This document shows positions 17,790-25,813 of a DNA stretch of 64,000 bases, piece after piece; position 1 is the first letter of the stretch; every line of letters begins with the position of its first letter. The notes below the pieces were generated by a model, which saw nothing but the letters and a program-made list of their open reading frames with translations, was not told where the DNA came from and ran no database searches. Origin of the DNA: Haloarcula salina (GTDB taxonomy: Archaea > Halobacteriota > Halobacteria > Halobacteriales > Haloarculaceae); assembly GCF_010119195.1 (NCBI RefSeq), contig NZ_WRXL01000003.1, positions 510,168 to 574,167 of the forward strand, written 5' to 3'. The position numbers and the translations under genes are program-made.

Positions 17790-19187
17790 TTAAACGAGGG
17801 GTTCGACCAGGTCCCGACCGGCGTCGAGCAGTTCCCCGACGCGCTCGTCGCTGCCGGCCTCGGCGTACACGCGGAGCTTCGGCTCCGTCCCCGAGGGGCG
17901 AACGAGCACCCACGTCCCGTCTTCGAGGCGGATCTTGAAGCCGTCGACGGTGTTGACGCCGTCGACCGCCACGCCGGCGAGGGCGTCCGGGAGGGCCGTT
18001 TCGAGGTCCGCGAGGACGGCCTCCTTCCGGTCGTCGGGGCAGTCGACGCTGATGCGGTCCTGGTGGATCTCGCCGTGTTCGGCGAGCAGGCGGTCGACGC
18101 GTTCGTCGAGCGGTTCCTCGCGCTCGGCGGCGGCCGCGGCCAGCGCCATGATGACGCCGTCCTTGTTGCGGAGGTGGGCCGGCAGGCCGAAGCCGCCCGA
18201 CTCCTCGCCGCCGAACAGCGCGTCGTGGTCGGCCATCGCCTCGGCGACCCACTTGAAGCCGACGGCGACCTCGTGGACGGCCTGCCCGTGGGCCTCGGCG
18301 ACCCGGTCGACGATGCTCGACGTGGACACCGTCCTGACCACGTCGCCCGACGCGTCCTCGAGCAGGAAGTCGTACATCGCGGCGAAGAACAGATTGGGAT
18401 CGAGGTAGCCCCGCTCCGGCGTGACGATGCCGATGCGGTCGGCGTCTCCGTCGTTGATGACGCCGAGCGCCGCGTCGCCGTCGCAGACGTGCTCGACGAG
18501 TCCCTCGGCGTTCTCGGCCGACGGCTCGGGCGACCCGCCGCCGAACTCGGGGTCCTGCTCGCAGTTGAGTCGCGTCACGTCGGCCCCGGCGGCGGCGAGG
18601 AGGTCGTCGGTGACGCCGCGCCCGCTCCCGTACAGCGCGTCGTAGGCGACCGGGAGGCCGTCGAGGTCGGCGTCGACGAACGACAGCGCGTGCTCGCGGT
18701 ACGGGGCGACGAGGTCCGCCTCCGTTCGCTCGCCCCACTCGTCCTCTGGCAGCGGGTCGAGCACGGCGAGGTTCTCCTCGAAGGCGGCCGTCCAGTCCGG
18801 GAGCGCCGGCGACCCGTCGCCGGGGATGAACTTCACGCCGTTGTACTCCGGGGGGTTGTGGCTGGCCGTGATCTGGAGCGCGCCGGCGAGGTCGCGGTCC
18901 TTGACCGTCCACGCGACGACCGGCGTCGGCGTGTCTCGCTCGGGCAGGAGCACGTCGAAGCCGTTCGCCCGCAACACCTGGGCCAGTTCGTCGGCGAACT
19001 CCGGCGAGGTCTCGCGGGCGTCGTACCCGATCGCCACCGTTCCGGTCGCGCCGCGCTCCGAGAGCGTCGTGGCGACCGCCTGTCCCACCATCCGTACCCG
19101 CGGCGTGGTGAAGACGTCGAGCGTCGCCCGCCACCCGTCGGTTCCGAAGGCGATCGCGTCCGCGTCGACATCCGCGTCGTGTGCCAT
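17790..19187 (-). CDS. Phosphoglucomutase/phosphomannomutase family protein
   Basis: This 465-residue alpha-D-phosphohexomutase has all four family signatures in order: the phosphoserine loop TASHNPPEYNG (about 107-117), the Mg-binding DGDADRIG (about 237-244), the sugar-binding GEESGGFG (about 321-328) and the phosphate-binding RPSGTEPKLR (about 427-436). It interconverts 1- and 6-phosphates of glucose, mannose or an amino sugar. The exact substrate cannot be read from sequence. No glycan genes adjoin it. Confidence 0.92.
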   Translation of the reverse strand: MAHDADVDADAIAFGTDGWRATLDVFTTPRVRMVGQAVATTLSERGATGTVAIGYDARETSPEFADELAQVLRANGFDVLLPERDTPTPVVAWTVKDRDLAGALQITASHNPPEYNGVKFIPGDGSPALPDWTAAFEENLAVLDPLPEDEWGERTEADLVAPYREHALSFVDADLDGLPVAYDALYGSGRGVTDDLLAAAGADVTRLNCEQDPEFGGGSPEPSAENAEGLVEHVCDGDAALGVINDGDADRIGIVTPERGYLDPNLFFAAMYDFLLEDASGDVVRTVSTSSIVDRVAEAHGQAVHEVAVGFKWVAEAMADHDALFGGEESGGFGLPAHLRNKDGVIMALAAAAAEREEPLDERVDRLLAEHGEIHQDRISVDCPDDRKEAVLADLETALPDALAGVAVDGVNTVDGFKIRLEDGTWVLVRPSGTEPKLRVYAEAGSDERVGELLDAGRDLVEPLV

Positions 19188-19270
19188 ACCGCCGCTTCTC
19201 GGGGACGGGTCAAAAAATCACGCCCGCCGCGGCGGCAGGCGGTTTCTGTCGCGTTCGCGTCACCCGGCAC

Positions 19271-19555
19271 TCAGGGATCGAACGCGTCTTCGGCGTCGCT
19301 CGACTCGACGAGTCGTTCTTTGCCCGCTCTGGTGCGCTGTTTGACCTCGTACTCGCGGCTCATCGCCGCCGACCGCGACTCGAATGACTCGACGTGAACG
19401 AGTTCGACGGGCGTCCGTCCGCGGGTGTACTTCGCGCCCTCGCCCGCGTCGTGTTCCCGGACGCGACGCTCGACGTCGGTCGTGTATCCGGTGTAAAACG
19501 TTCCGTCGCTACACCGGAGGACGTACACGTAATGGGGGCTCCGCGTGGTGGTCAT
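19271..19555 (-). CDS. GIY-YIG domain protein (UPF0213/YhbQ-like)
   Basis: This 94-residue single-domain protein has the GIY-YIG pattern YVYVLRCSDGTFYTGYT near residues 9-25, ERRVREH near 29-35 and the catalytic-type Glu in SREYEVK near 66-72. Homologues of this small class are thought to be structure-specific DNA nucleases. It is 27 nt downstream of a DUF7563 zinc micro-protein gene in the same direction. I see no intron or homing context. Confidence 0.88.
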   Translation of the reverse strand: MTTTRSPHYVYVLRCSDGTFYTGYTTDVERRVREHDAGEGAKYTRGRTPVELVHVESFESRSAAMSREYEVKQRTRAGKERLVESSDAEDAFDP

Positions 19556-19582
19556 CGCACGATCCCGTCGGCCCAGCGGGCC

Positions 19583-19732
19583 TCACGCTTGGTGGGCGCG
19601 CTCTCTCGATACCTCGGCGATGCCAGCGTTCGCCGAGCAGTTCGGGCAAGCCCTGATGTGTCCGCGCTGATCCGCGAACACCCGGGCGAACTGGTCCGAG
19701 ACGTGCGCGCCGCAATGGTCACATTCAGGCAT
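19583..19732 (-). CDS. DUF7563-type zinc-knuckle micro-protein (49 aa)
   Basis: This 49-residue protein begins M-P-E-C-D-H-C-G, continues with VSDQFARVF, and has a second pair C-P-N-C at residues 29-32. This is the arrangement of the haloarchaeal DUF7563 family, a single C-x2-C ... C-x2-C zinc ribbon. The role is unknown; nucleic-acid or protein binding is likely for this type. The longer open frame (19552-19848) on the same strand in another phase has unlike-protein composition and is a shadow. Confidence 0.78.
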   Translation of the reverse strand: MPECDHCGAHVSDQFARVFADQRGHIRACPNCSANAGIAEVSRERAHQA

Positions 19733-19837
19733 CGTGTTCGTCGGCGACACCACCGCCGACACCTGTGACTATGCGTGACGGACGCATAACGGTTTACCCA
19801 AATGGTTGGGTATCCTCTCCCGATTTCCTCGGAACTG

Positions 19838-20599
19838 TCACCGCGCATCGTCGAGCTGTCTCGCGATCAGGCCGGCCTGCGTGCCGGCGGTGAACCCGGC
19901 GTCGATGTTGACCACGGAGAGGGCGGTACAGGACTGGAGCATCCCCGAGAGCGCCGCCTGTCCTTCGCCGCCGTGGCCGTAGCCGGTCGAGACCGGCAGG
20001 CCGATGATCGGCACGTCCACGAGGCCGGCGACGACCGTCGGGAGCGCGCCCTCCCGGCCCGCGGCGATGATCAGCACGTCCTGGTCGCGCAGGCGGTCGA
20101 CGGCGTCGATCGTCCGGGCGAGACTGGCCACGCCCACGTCGTCGATGCGGGTCACAGACGCGCCCATTTCCCGAACCACGAGCGCGGCTTCGCCGGCCGG
20201 GACGGCGTCGGACGTGCCGGCGGTGACGACGCCGACCGCGGCGTCGAGGTCGGGTCGCTCGAAGTCGGGCGTGGTCGCGACGAGCCAGTGCGAGCGGTCG
20301 TCCCACCGCACGGTCGCCTCGGGGACGGCCGCCGCCAGTCGCTCCTGTACGGCCGCCGCCGTCTCGTCGCCGATTCGCGTCACCAGCGCCCGGCCCGTCG
20401 TCTCGATGGCCGTCGCCGCCAGGTCCGCCACCTCGGCGGGCGTCTTGCCGTCCGCGAGGATGGCCTCGGGGACGCCGGCCCGTTCCTCGCGCGCCGCGTC
20501 GAACCGCCCGGCCCCGCTGGTCGCGTAGCCTGCAAGCGACGCTTCGGCCTCGGCGGGAGAGAGGTCGCCCGCCGCGATCGCGTCGAGTATGTCGCGCAT
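19838..20599 (-). CDS. larB: LarB: pyridinium-3,5-biscarboxylate synthase of nickel-pincer cofactor synthesis
   Basis: This 253-residue protein has an N-terminal helical part followed by an AIR-carboxylase-like (PurE-fold) domain with VVTAGTSDAVPAGEAA (about 123-138), MGASVTRIDDVGVASL (about 144-159), DVLIIAAGREGALPTVVAGL (about 173-192) and VSTGYGHGGEGQAAL (about 203-217). LarB carboxylates and hydrolyses nicotinic acid adenine dinucleotide in the first step of the pathway to the nickel-pincer nucleotide used by lactate racemase-type enzymes. larC and larE are not adjacent. The assignment is firm; the client enzyme here is unknown. Confidence 0.92.
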   Translation of the reverse strand: MRDILDAIAAGDLSPAEAEASLAGYATSGAGRFDAAREERAGVPEAILADGKTPAEVADLAATAIETTGRALVTRIGDETAAAVQERLAAAVPEATVRWDDRSHWLVATTPDFERPDLDAAVGVVTAGTSDAVPAGEAALVVREMGASVTRIDDVGVASLARTIDAVDRLRDQDVLIIAAGREGALPTVVAGLVDVPIIGLPVSTGYGHGGEGQAALSGMLQSCTALSVVNIDAGFTAGTQAGLIARQLDDAR

Positions 20600-20858
20600 G
20601 TGGGTCAGTCGGCGGCCCGGCTACTCCTATCCGTCGGTCCGCGGTCGTCGTTCGAGTGCCTGCCCGACTCGCCCTTTTCGGGGAGCGCGCGCGAGCGGCC
20701 CACGATCGGAGACAGGCCGCCACAGCCGTCTGTTTCCGGCCGAAACGGATATTATGACCGAATTAAGCCGACAAAATGGCTGATTTATAAGGGGTCGAAG
20801 ACCGAATATCGCCTCAAACTGCCGCGAATACCGGCGAGAGCGAACCGATTGGAGAAAG
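20600..20858. other. Intergenic region between larB and the histone-fold gene
   Basis: About 260 nt separate divergent genes. The right half (20745-20815) becomes AT-rich and includes two weak ATA-type elements. The true TATA of the rightward gene begins at 20859. I see no coding sequence or stable RNA structure. Confidence 0.4.
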
Positions 20859-20865
20859 TATATAA
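20859..20865 (+). promoter_or_regulatory. Strong TATA box of the DUF1931 gene
   Basis: A canonical TATATAA is preceded by purine-rich GGAGAAAG (BRE region) and centred 30 nt before the ATG at 20892. This predicts a leaderless, strongly expressed transcript. Confidence 0.8.
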
Positions 20866-20891
20866 GCAACCCCCGCGGATGCCTCGTCTGT

Positions 20892-21059
20892 ATGGCAGAC
20901 CTAATCGTCAAAGCCGCCGTTAAGGAAGAGCTCAGCGACATGAACGTAGCGTCCGACTTCTACGACGCGCTCGACGCGGAAGTCGAGGAGCTGCTCCAGG
21001 ACGCAGCCCGCCGAGCCGACGAGAACGACCGCAAGACGGTCCAGCCGCGCGACCTGTAA
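20892..21059 (+). CDS. DUF1931-type minimal histone-fold protein (55 aa)
   Basis: This 55-residue protein of the haloarchaeal DUF1931/NFYB-HAP3-like group starts MADLIVKAAVKEEL, then a long amphipathic helix from about residue 19 to 43, then the histone-like loop-and-stop K-T-V-Q-P-R-D-L. That tail corresponds to the loop 2/alpha-3 start of archaeal histones, so the protein seems to contain alpha-1 and alpha-2 of a histone fold and almost no alpha-3. It is preceded by a strong TATA box and followed by a clear hairpin-T7 terminator, so it is a monocistronic, highly expressed gene. DNA binding or dimerisation with another histone is an inference. Confidence 0.85.
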   Translation: MADLIVKAAVKEELSDMNVASDFYDALDAEVEELLQDAARRADENDRKTVQPRDL

Positions 21060-21060
21060 G

Positions 21061-21083
21061 GTCGTTCAGCACGACGTTTTTTT
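21061..21083 (+). terminator. Hairpin plus T-run terminator after the histone-fold gene
   Basis: GTCGT (21061-21065) pairs with ACGAC (21071-21075), then a run of seven T follows at 21077-21083. It starts 1 nt after the DUF1931 stop codon. The T-run suits archaeal termination. Confidence 0.7.
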
Positions 21084-21109
21084 GCAGCGAGCCGATCCGC
21101 CAGCGACGG

Positions 21110-21793
21110 CTATCGCAAATCCCTGACCGAGACGCCGTCGTCGGTCCCGACGTGGACTTCGTCGGCCAGCCCGACGAACAGGCCGTGAGCGACGACCCCC
21201 GGCGTCTCTGACAGGCGTCCAGCGAGCGCCGCCGGGTCCTCGATGGCGCCGAAGTCGCAGTCGAGCACGAGGTTCCCGTTGTCGGTGACGACGGGACCGT
21301 CCTTGCGCGCCGCCCGGCGGAGGTCCGGGTCGCCGTCCAGGGCCTCGACCGCTTCAGCCACCGTCGAGCGGGCCATCGGGAGGACTTCCACGGGGACGGG
21401 GTGTGCGAGCACGTCGGCCTCCTTCGTCGGGTCCGCGACGACGATGAAGCGGTCCGCGCTCGCGTCCACCACCTTCTCGCGGGCGTGGGCCGCGCCGCCG
21501 CCTTTGACCAGGTCGCCGCCGGCCACCTCGTCGGCCCCGTCGATGGCGAGGTCGACCGACGCGTCGTCGAGGTCCGCGAGCGGAATCCCGCAGTCGCGGG
21601 CCAGTTCGCGCGACTGGAAGGAGGTGGGGACGCCGACCACGTCCAGTCCGGCGTCGACGGCCCGGCCGATGGCCCGGATGGCGTGGGCCGCCGTCGACCC
21701 GGTCCCGAGTCCGACGACCATCCCGTCCTCGACCGCCTCGGCCGCCGATTCGCCCGCTGCGCGCTTCGCCGCGTCGGAGCCGCCCTGTTTCAT
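21110..21793 (-). CDS. rpiA: Ribose-5-phosphate isomerase A
   Basis: This 227-residue enzyme interconverts ribose-5-phosphate and ribulose-5-phosphate. Signature segments are GLGTGSTAAHAI (about 27-38), the DGADEV loop (about 84-89) and KGGGAAHAREKVV (about 95-107), which carry the phosphate-binding and catalytic residues. The ATG at 21793 (MKQGGSDA) is the family start; the frame from 21865 overlaps the divergent Cys-rich gene. It ends shortly before the convergent terminator of the histone-fold gene. In haloarchaea it supplies ribose for nucleotides. Confidence 0.95.
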   Translation of the reverse strand: MKQGGSDAAKRAAGESAAEAVEDGMVVGLGTGSTAAHAIRAIGRAVDAGLDVVGVPTSFQSRELARDCGIPLADLDDASVDLAIDGADEVAGGDLVKGGGAAHAREKVVDASADRFIVVADPTKEADVLAHPVPVEVLPMARSTVAEAVEALDGDPDLRRAARKDGPVVTDNGNLVLDCDFGAIEDPAALAGRLSETPGVVAHGLFVGLADEVHVGTDDGVSVRDLR

Positions 21794-21851
21794 GTGCGCA
21801 GGGTCGACAGACGCGGACAAAACGTTTGTTCTCCGGACCGCAACGTCCGCT

Positions 21852-22028
21852 ATGGCCGACTGCACCTTCTGCGGGCGTCCGGTCGAGGCCCACGACCCCC
21901 TGTACCTCAGCGAGACGCCGGGCGGCGAGCCGACGAGTCAGTTCTGTAACTACGGCTGTCTGTCGGCACACGTCGACGCGGCCGACCTGGCGACCGGCTC
22001 GGCCTGCGAGTGGTCGCCGGAGCAGTAG
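21852..22028 (+). CDS. Cys-rich zinc-knuckle micro-protein (58 aa)
   Basis: This 58-residue protein has CTFCG at residues 4-8 and FCNYGCLSAH at about 31-40, a C-x2-C ... C-x3-C arrangement reminiscent of treble-clef zinc knuckles that end in C-x3-C-x3-H. It starts 58 nt from the divergent rpiA start, so the two share a promoter region. No family name is recognised. Likely binds one Zn. Confidence 0.7.
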   Translation: MADCTFCGRPVEAHDPLYLSETPGGEPTSQFCNYGCLSAHVDAADLATGSACEWSPEQ

Positions 22029-22123
22029 CGCCGCGAGCCTCGACGGGCGGCACGGCGAGAGACCAGCCGCTCAGTGGCTCGCCAGCGGCAGCGAAAACGC
22101 GGGTCGGGGCCGGCGGTGACCGC

Positions 22124-22672
22124 TCACCCGGTGAACTGGTGGTACTCCAGGCCCTTGTGTTTCATCTCGTTGTGCTTGCGTTCGAGGAACGAGTAGACGG
22201 AGCCGTGGGGCGCGCCGTCGAGCAGCATCTCGGCGGCCTCGCGGACCGCGTCGACCTGCTCCGGGCCGCCGATGATACCGAGCGTCGAGCCGTAGATGAC
22301 GACGGCCGCGCCGGTGAGCTCCTGCATGAGTTCGCGCGTCCGGCCGCCCTCGCCGATGAGCCGCCCCTTCTGGCGGCGGAAGTCGTTCTTGTTGCGCGAG
22401 GCGGCCTCGATGTCGATGAGTTCGAACATCATCAGGTCGTCGTCGAGCAGCGCCAGCGCGTCGTCCGGCGCGAAGCCGCGGCCGATGGCCTTGACGATGT
22501 CCGGCCCCTTCAGCCCGGTGACGGGGTCGCCCACGGACTCGACTTTGACCGTTCCGTCCTCCGAGTCGATGTCGAGCCGAACCTCCGCTCGCGATTCGAT
22601 CTCGCGCATCGTCTCACCTCCCTCGCCGATCAGCACACCGATCCGGTCCTGCGGAATCTTCACGTGTTGCAT
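22124..22672 (-). CDS. KH-domain protein, archaeal Dim2/Pno1 homologue
   Basis: This 182-residue protein has two KH domains with G-x-x-G loops: IGEGGETM near residues 15-22 and IGEGGRTR near 105-112. It matches the archaeal homologue of Dim2/Pno1, which binds the 3' end of pre-16S rRNA and partners the Nob1 nuclease in small-subunit maturation. It lies downstream of rio1 and aIF1A on the same strand, the conserved archaeal ribosome-biogenesis cluster, which supports the role. Confidence 0.92.
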   Translation of the reverse strand: MQHVKIPQDRIGVLIGEGGETMREIESRAEVRLDIDSEDGTVKVESVGDPVTGLKGPDIVKAIGRGFAPDDALALLDDDLMMFELIDIEAASRNKNDFRRQKGRLIGEGGRTRELMQELTGAAVVIYGSTLGIIGGPEQVDAVREAAEMLLDGAPHGSVYSFLERKHNEMKHKGLEYHQFTG

Positions 22673-22771
22673 AAGTATACGTCCCCGTAGGAGGTTCAGC
22701 CTGTTTAAAACTTCGGCGTCGGGCCCGTGTCCGCCCCGAACGCCGTTCGCGACCGCGGTCCGCGCCGCCGC

Positions 22772-23704
22772 TCACTCGTCGCGGCGGTCCGCGGGGGTCC
22801 CCTGCGGCACGGCGTCGTCGTCGCTGCCCGGCGCGGTGTCGTCCTTGTCTTTGGGGGTCGCGTACTCCTGGACGTACGCGAGCAGGTCCTCGGGCGTGGC
22901 GTCGACGCCCTGCCTGGCGAAGAAGTTCGCGACGTTGCGACAGTCACGTTCGAGGAACTCCTCGGCGTTGGGGTGGTGGATGGTCACCGCCTGTCCGAGG
23001 TCGATGATGTACAGCTGGCCCTCGTGGAAGACGACGTTGTACTCCGAGAGGTCGCCGTGGACGAGGCCGGCGTCGTAGAGCCGCCGGACGTACTCCTTGA
23101 CGACCTCGTAGGCGGTCTCGGGGTTCTCGATGTGGACCTCGTTGAGCCGCTTGGCGCGTCCCTCCTCGGTCCCCAGATACTCCATCACGAGGACGTTGCG
23201 CTCGACGGCGATGGGCTCGGGCGTGCGAACGCCGGCCCGACGGGCGCGCTTGAGGTTCGAGGACTCCTTGCGGACCCACGCGGTGACGACCTTCTTCTTG
23301 TCCGAGCCGATGCCCTCGAAGCGGGGGTCCCCGTCGAGGTAGCCCCGCATGTCCGTGAAGTCCGAGGCGTTGATGCGGTAGACCTTGACCGCGACCTCCT
23401 CGTCGCCGGACAGCGCGGTGTAGACGTTGGCCTCCTTCCCCGTCGAGATCGGGCCGCCGAAGGCGTCGATGTGGCCGTCCTGAACGAGCTTGTACAGCGC
23501 GCCGTAGGTCGCGTCGTCGAAGACGCTGGCCTCGACCTTGAACTGGTCCGCGTCCTTGATGCGCTTGCGGAACTCGCTGAACTCGCGGTCGCGCTTGCGT
23601 GCGATGCGGTCGGCCTCCGTGTCCGAGACGTCGAGTTCCTCCCACTCGTCGCCCGGTGCGTCGGCCTCGTCGGTGTCCAGCAGGCCGAACTGTCCCTCGG
23701 TCAC
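22772..23704 (-). CDS. rio1: Rio1-type serine/threonine protein kinase/ATPase
   Basis: This 310-residue protein has the RIO nucleotide loop STGKEANVY (about 88-96), catalytic loop VHGDLSEYNVV (about 213-223) and metal-binding IIDLGQAV (about 232-239), typical of Rio1. The C-terminal 45 residues are an acidic, probably disordered tail. Rio1 works as an ATPase/kinase in late maturation of the small ribosomal subunit. It lies between aIF1A (42 nt upstream) and the KH protein (99 nt downstream), all in one direction, so an operon is likely. Confidence 0.94.
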   Translation of the reverse strand: MTEGQFGLLDTDEADAPGDEWEELDVSDTEADRIARKRDREFSEFRKRIKDADQFKVEASVFDDATYGALYKLVQDGHIDAFGGPISTGKEANVYTALSGDEEVAVKVYRINASDFTDMRGYLDGDPRFEGIGSDKKKVVTAWVRKESSNLKRARRAGVRTPEPIAVERNVLVMEYLGTEEGRAKRLNEVHIENPETAYEVVKEYVRRLYDAGLVHGDLSEYNVVFHEGQLYIIDLGQAVTIHHPNAEEFLERDCRNVANFFARQGVDATPEDLLAYVQEYATPKDKDDTAPGSDDDAVPQGTPADRRDE

Positions 23705-23746
23705 GCTAGTGCCCCCGTCTGCGCCGCGGCAACGTGCATGCGAGCG

Positions 23747-24034
23747 CTACTCCTTGATGTGTCCCTCCTCGCGGAGCTGGTCCGCGTCCTGCTTCTCGTA
23801 GCGCCAGGTGATGTCGGCCTTCTCGTCCTGCCAGTCCCACGGTTCGACGAGGACCACGTCGTCCTCGCGGATCCAGATGCGCTTTTGCATCTTGCCCGGA
23901 ATCCGGGCGGTGCGCTCGACCCCGTCCATGCAGCGTACCTTGACGCGGTTCGCGCCAAGCATGTCCAGTACGACGGCGAACACCTCGTCGTCCTCCGGCA
24001 TGCGGAGGTTCTTTCTGCTGTCGTTGTCGCTCAT
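23747..24034 (-). CDS. Translation initiation factor aIF1A
   Basis: This 95-residue protein has an OB fold with the conserved core [28 protein letters not shown] and [25 protein letters not shown] regions. It binds the A site of the small subunit during start-codon selection. The ATG at 24034 (MSDNDS) is preferred over 24109 because a TATA-like CCTTAAAC (near 24062, leftward) sits about 28 nt upstream and the longer leader is not conserved. It heads the rio1-KH cluster. Confidence 0.95.
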   Translation of the reverse strand: MSDNDSRKNLRMPEDDEVFAVVLDMLGANRVKVRCMDGVERTARIPGKMQKRIWIREDDVVLVEPWDWQDEKADITWRYEKQDADQLREEGHIKE

Positions 24035-24168
24035 GGTCGGTACTTCGACGGGGAGAGGTTTAAGGTTTGGAAAATTCCGACCGCGAATCGAGTCCGAGAC
24101 CGCCGCCACGGGGTGGGACAGACGTGTGCCGGGCCGTCTCGGACAGAGCCCGATGCCGTTGCCGACCG

Positions 24169-24297
24169 TTAGTCGGCGCCGAGACAGCCGACCCAGGAGC
24201 AGTCGGTGCAGGTCTCGATGCCCTTCGACGTGGTCGTCTCGGCCCGACAGCGCGGGCAGACGGAGCCGATCTCCGGCGGCTGGACTGACTTACTCAT
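24169..24297 (-). CDS. Zinc-ribbon micro-protein (42 aa) overlapping the ALDH gene end
   Basis: This 42-residue protein has CPRC at residues 14-17 and CTDC at 30-33, then a further Cys at 38 in SWVGCLGAD. It is a short zinc ribbon with basic/Thr-rich connector. Its ATG lies 8 nt inside the 3' end of the aldehyde dehydrogenase gene on the same strand, so translation is probably coupled to that gene. Codon use is typical of the genome. Function unknown; the coupling makes a link to proline catabolism worth testing. Confidence 0.68.
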   Translation of the reverse strand: MSKSVQPPEIGSVCPRCRAETTTSKGIETCTDCSWVGCLGAD

Positions 24298-25813
24298 CGG
24301 TGATGATGTCCGCCGAGAGGCCCTGTGCCATCTCGATGTCCTTGGAGTTGTTCAGCGTCCAGGCGGTGCGCTCGGTGACGGCCTCGATGACCTCGCGGCC
24401 GCTCGGGAGGCCGTTGCCGGACTTCTTGACGCCGCCGAAGGGCAGGTGGACCTCCGCGCCGATGCACGGGAGATTCCCGTAGGCGAGGCCGATCTCCGCC
24501 TCGTCGCGGAACTGGTTGATCTCGCGGTAGTCCTCGGAGATGATCGCGCCGGCGAGGCCGTAGTCGACGCTGTTGTGCATCTCCAGGGCCTCGTCGAAGT
24601 CGCCGGAGTACTTCAGCAGGGCGACGTGCGGGCCGAAGACCTCCTCGTTGATGCAGCGCAAGTCCTCGTCGTAGTCGATCTCGTAGACGAACGGACCGAC
24701 CCAGTGGCCCTCTTCGTGGCCCTCGGGGATCTCGTCGGCGTCGAGGTCGGCGCGGTCGACGAGGACGTTCGCGCCCTCGTCGCGGGCGAGGTCGTTGTAC
24801 TTCTCGAACTTCTCGACCTGCCCGGCCTCGATGAGCGGGCCCATGAAGGTGTCTTCCTCCAGCGGATCGCCGACGGCGATGTCCTCGGCGACGTCGACGA
24901 AGCGCTCCTTGAACTCGTCGTAGACCTCCTCGTGGACGATGAGGCGCTCGGAGGAGACACACCGCTGGCCGGTCGTCTTGAAGCTCGACATCACGGCCGA
25001 GTGGACGGCGATGTCGAGGTCGGCCTGCTCGCTGACGACGACGGCGTTCTTCCCGCCCATCTCGCAGGCGGCGATCTTGCCGGGCTGGCCGCCGACCTTC
25101 GAGGCGATCTTGTGGCCGACTTCGGCGCTTCCCGTAAAGAGGACCGTCTCGACGCGGTCGTCCTCGACGATGGCGTTCCCGGCGTCACCGTAGCCCTGGA
25201 CGAGGTTGAACACGCCGTCGGGAATGCCCGCGTCCTCGAACATCTCCGCGACGATGTGGGCGCACCACGGCGTCTGCTCGGCGGGCTTCCAGACGACGGT
25301 GTTGCCCTCGACCAGCGTGACGGCGAGGTGCCAGAACGGGATGGCGACCGGGAAGTTCCACGGCGTGATACAGCCGACGACGCCCTTTGGCTTGCGGCGC
25401 ATGTAGGCGTCCTTGCTCGCGATCTCCGAGGGGACCACGTCGCCGTGGGGGTGGCGGGCGTTGCCGGCGGCCCACTCGACCATGTGCCAGGATTCGGTCA
25501 CGTCGGCCAGGCCCTCGCTGATCTCCTTGCCGCACTCCTTCGTGACGATCTCGCCCAGCTCCTCGTGGCGGTCGCGAAGCTCGTGATAGATCTCCCAGAG
25601 GTACTCGGCGCGGTCGATGTGCGAGAGCGAGCGCCACTCGTCGTAGGCGTCCTCCGCGGCGGCCAGCGCGCGGTCGACGTCGTCTTCGGTGCCGCGGTGG
25701 AACGACGCCAGTTCCCCGCCGGTCGCGGGGTTCCGGCTCGCGAACGTCTCGTCGCCTGTGCCGGCGGTCCATTCGCCGTCGATGTAGTGCTTCCGTGAGT
25801 CGTCAGTGCTCAT
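24290..25813 (-). CDS. Aldehyde dehydrogenase, probable 1-pyrroline-5-carboxylate dehydrogenase
   Basis: This 507-residue NAD(P)-dependent aldehyde dehydrogenase has the Rossmann segment TGSAEVGHKIA (about 229-239), the general-base Glu in CEMGGKNAVVV (about 251-261) and the catalytic Cys in TTGQRCVSSERL (about 284-295). The C-terminal motif NLPCIGAEVHLPFGGVKKSGNG is the substrate/oligomer region. With proline dehydrogenase two genes away, the best role is oxidation of glutamate semialdehyde (P5C) to glutamate; other aldehydes are possible. Its promoter has a TATA-like AACCTATTGG (25838-25847, leftward) and an 11-nt palindrome at 25818-25828 near the expected start of transcription. Confidence 0.88.
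   Translation of the reverse strand: MSTDDSRKHYIDGEWTAGTGDETFASRNPATGGELASFHRGTEDDVDRALAAAEDAYDEWRSLSHIDRAEYLWEIYHELRDRHEELGEIVTKECGKEISEGLADVTESWHMVEWAAGNARHPHGDVVPSEIASKDAYMRRKPKGVVGCITPWNFPVAIPFWHLAVTLVEGNTVVWKPAEQTPWCAHIVAEMFEDAGIPDGVFNLVQGYGDAGNAIVEDDRVETVLFTGSAEVGHKIASKVGGQPGKIAACEMGGKNAVVVSEQADLDIAVHSAVMSSFKTTGQRCVSSERLIVHEEVYDEFKERFVDVAEDIAVGDPLEEDTFMGPLIEAGQVEKFEKYNDLARDEGANVLVDRADLDADEIPEGHEEGHWVGPFVYEIDYDEDLRCINEEVFGPHVALLKYSGDFDEALEMHNSVDYGLAGAIISEDYREINQFRDEAEIGLAYGNLPCIGAEVHLPFGGVKKSGNGLPSGREVIEAVTERTAWTLNNSKDIEMAQGLSADIITDE

Noticed and set aside
17628-19397. 589-codon frame antisense to the phosphohexomutase gene
   Set aside because: Shadow frame; all four mutase signatures are on the other strand.
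19552-19848. 98-codon leftward frame over the DUF7563 gene
   Set aside because: Arg/Ser/Thr-rich with no family pattern. The frame shifted by one gives a clean 49-aa zinc knuckle that I annotated instead.
22727-24172. 481-codon rightward frame across rio1 and aIF1A
   Set aside because: It is antisense to three well-supported genes and is rich in Val/Asp/Arg as expected of complement frames.
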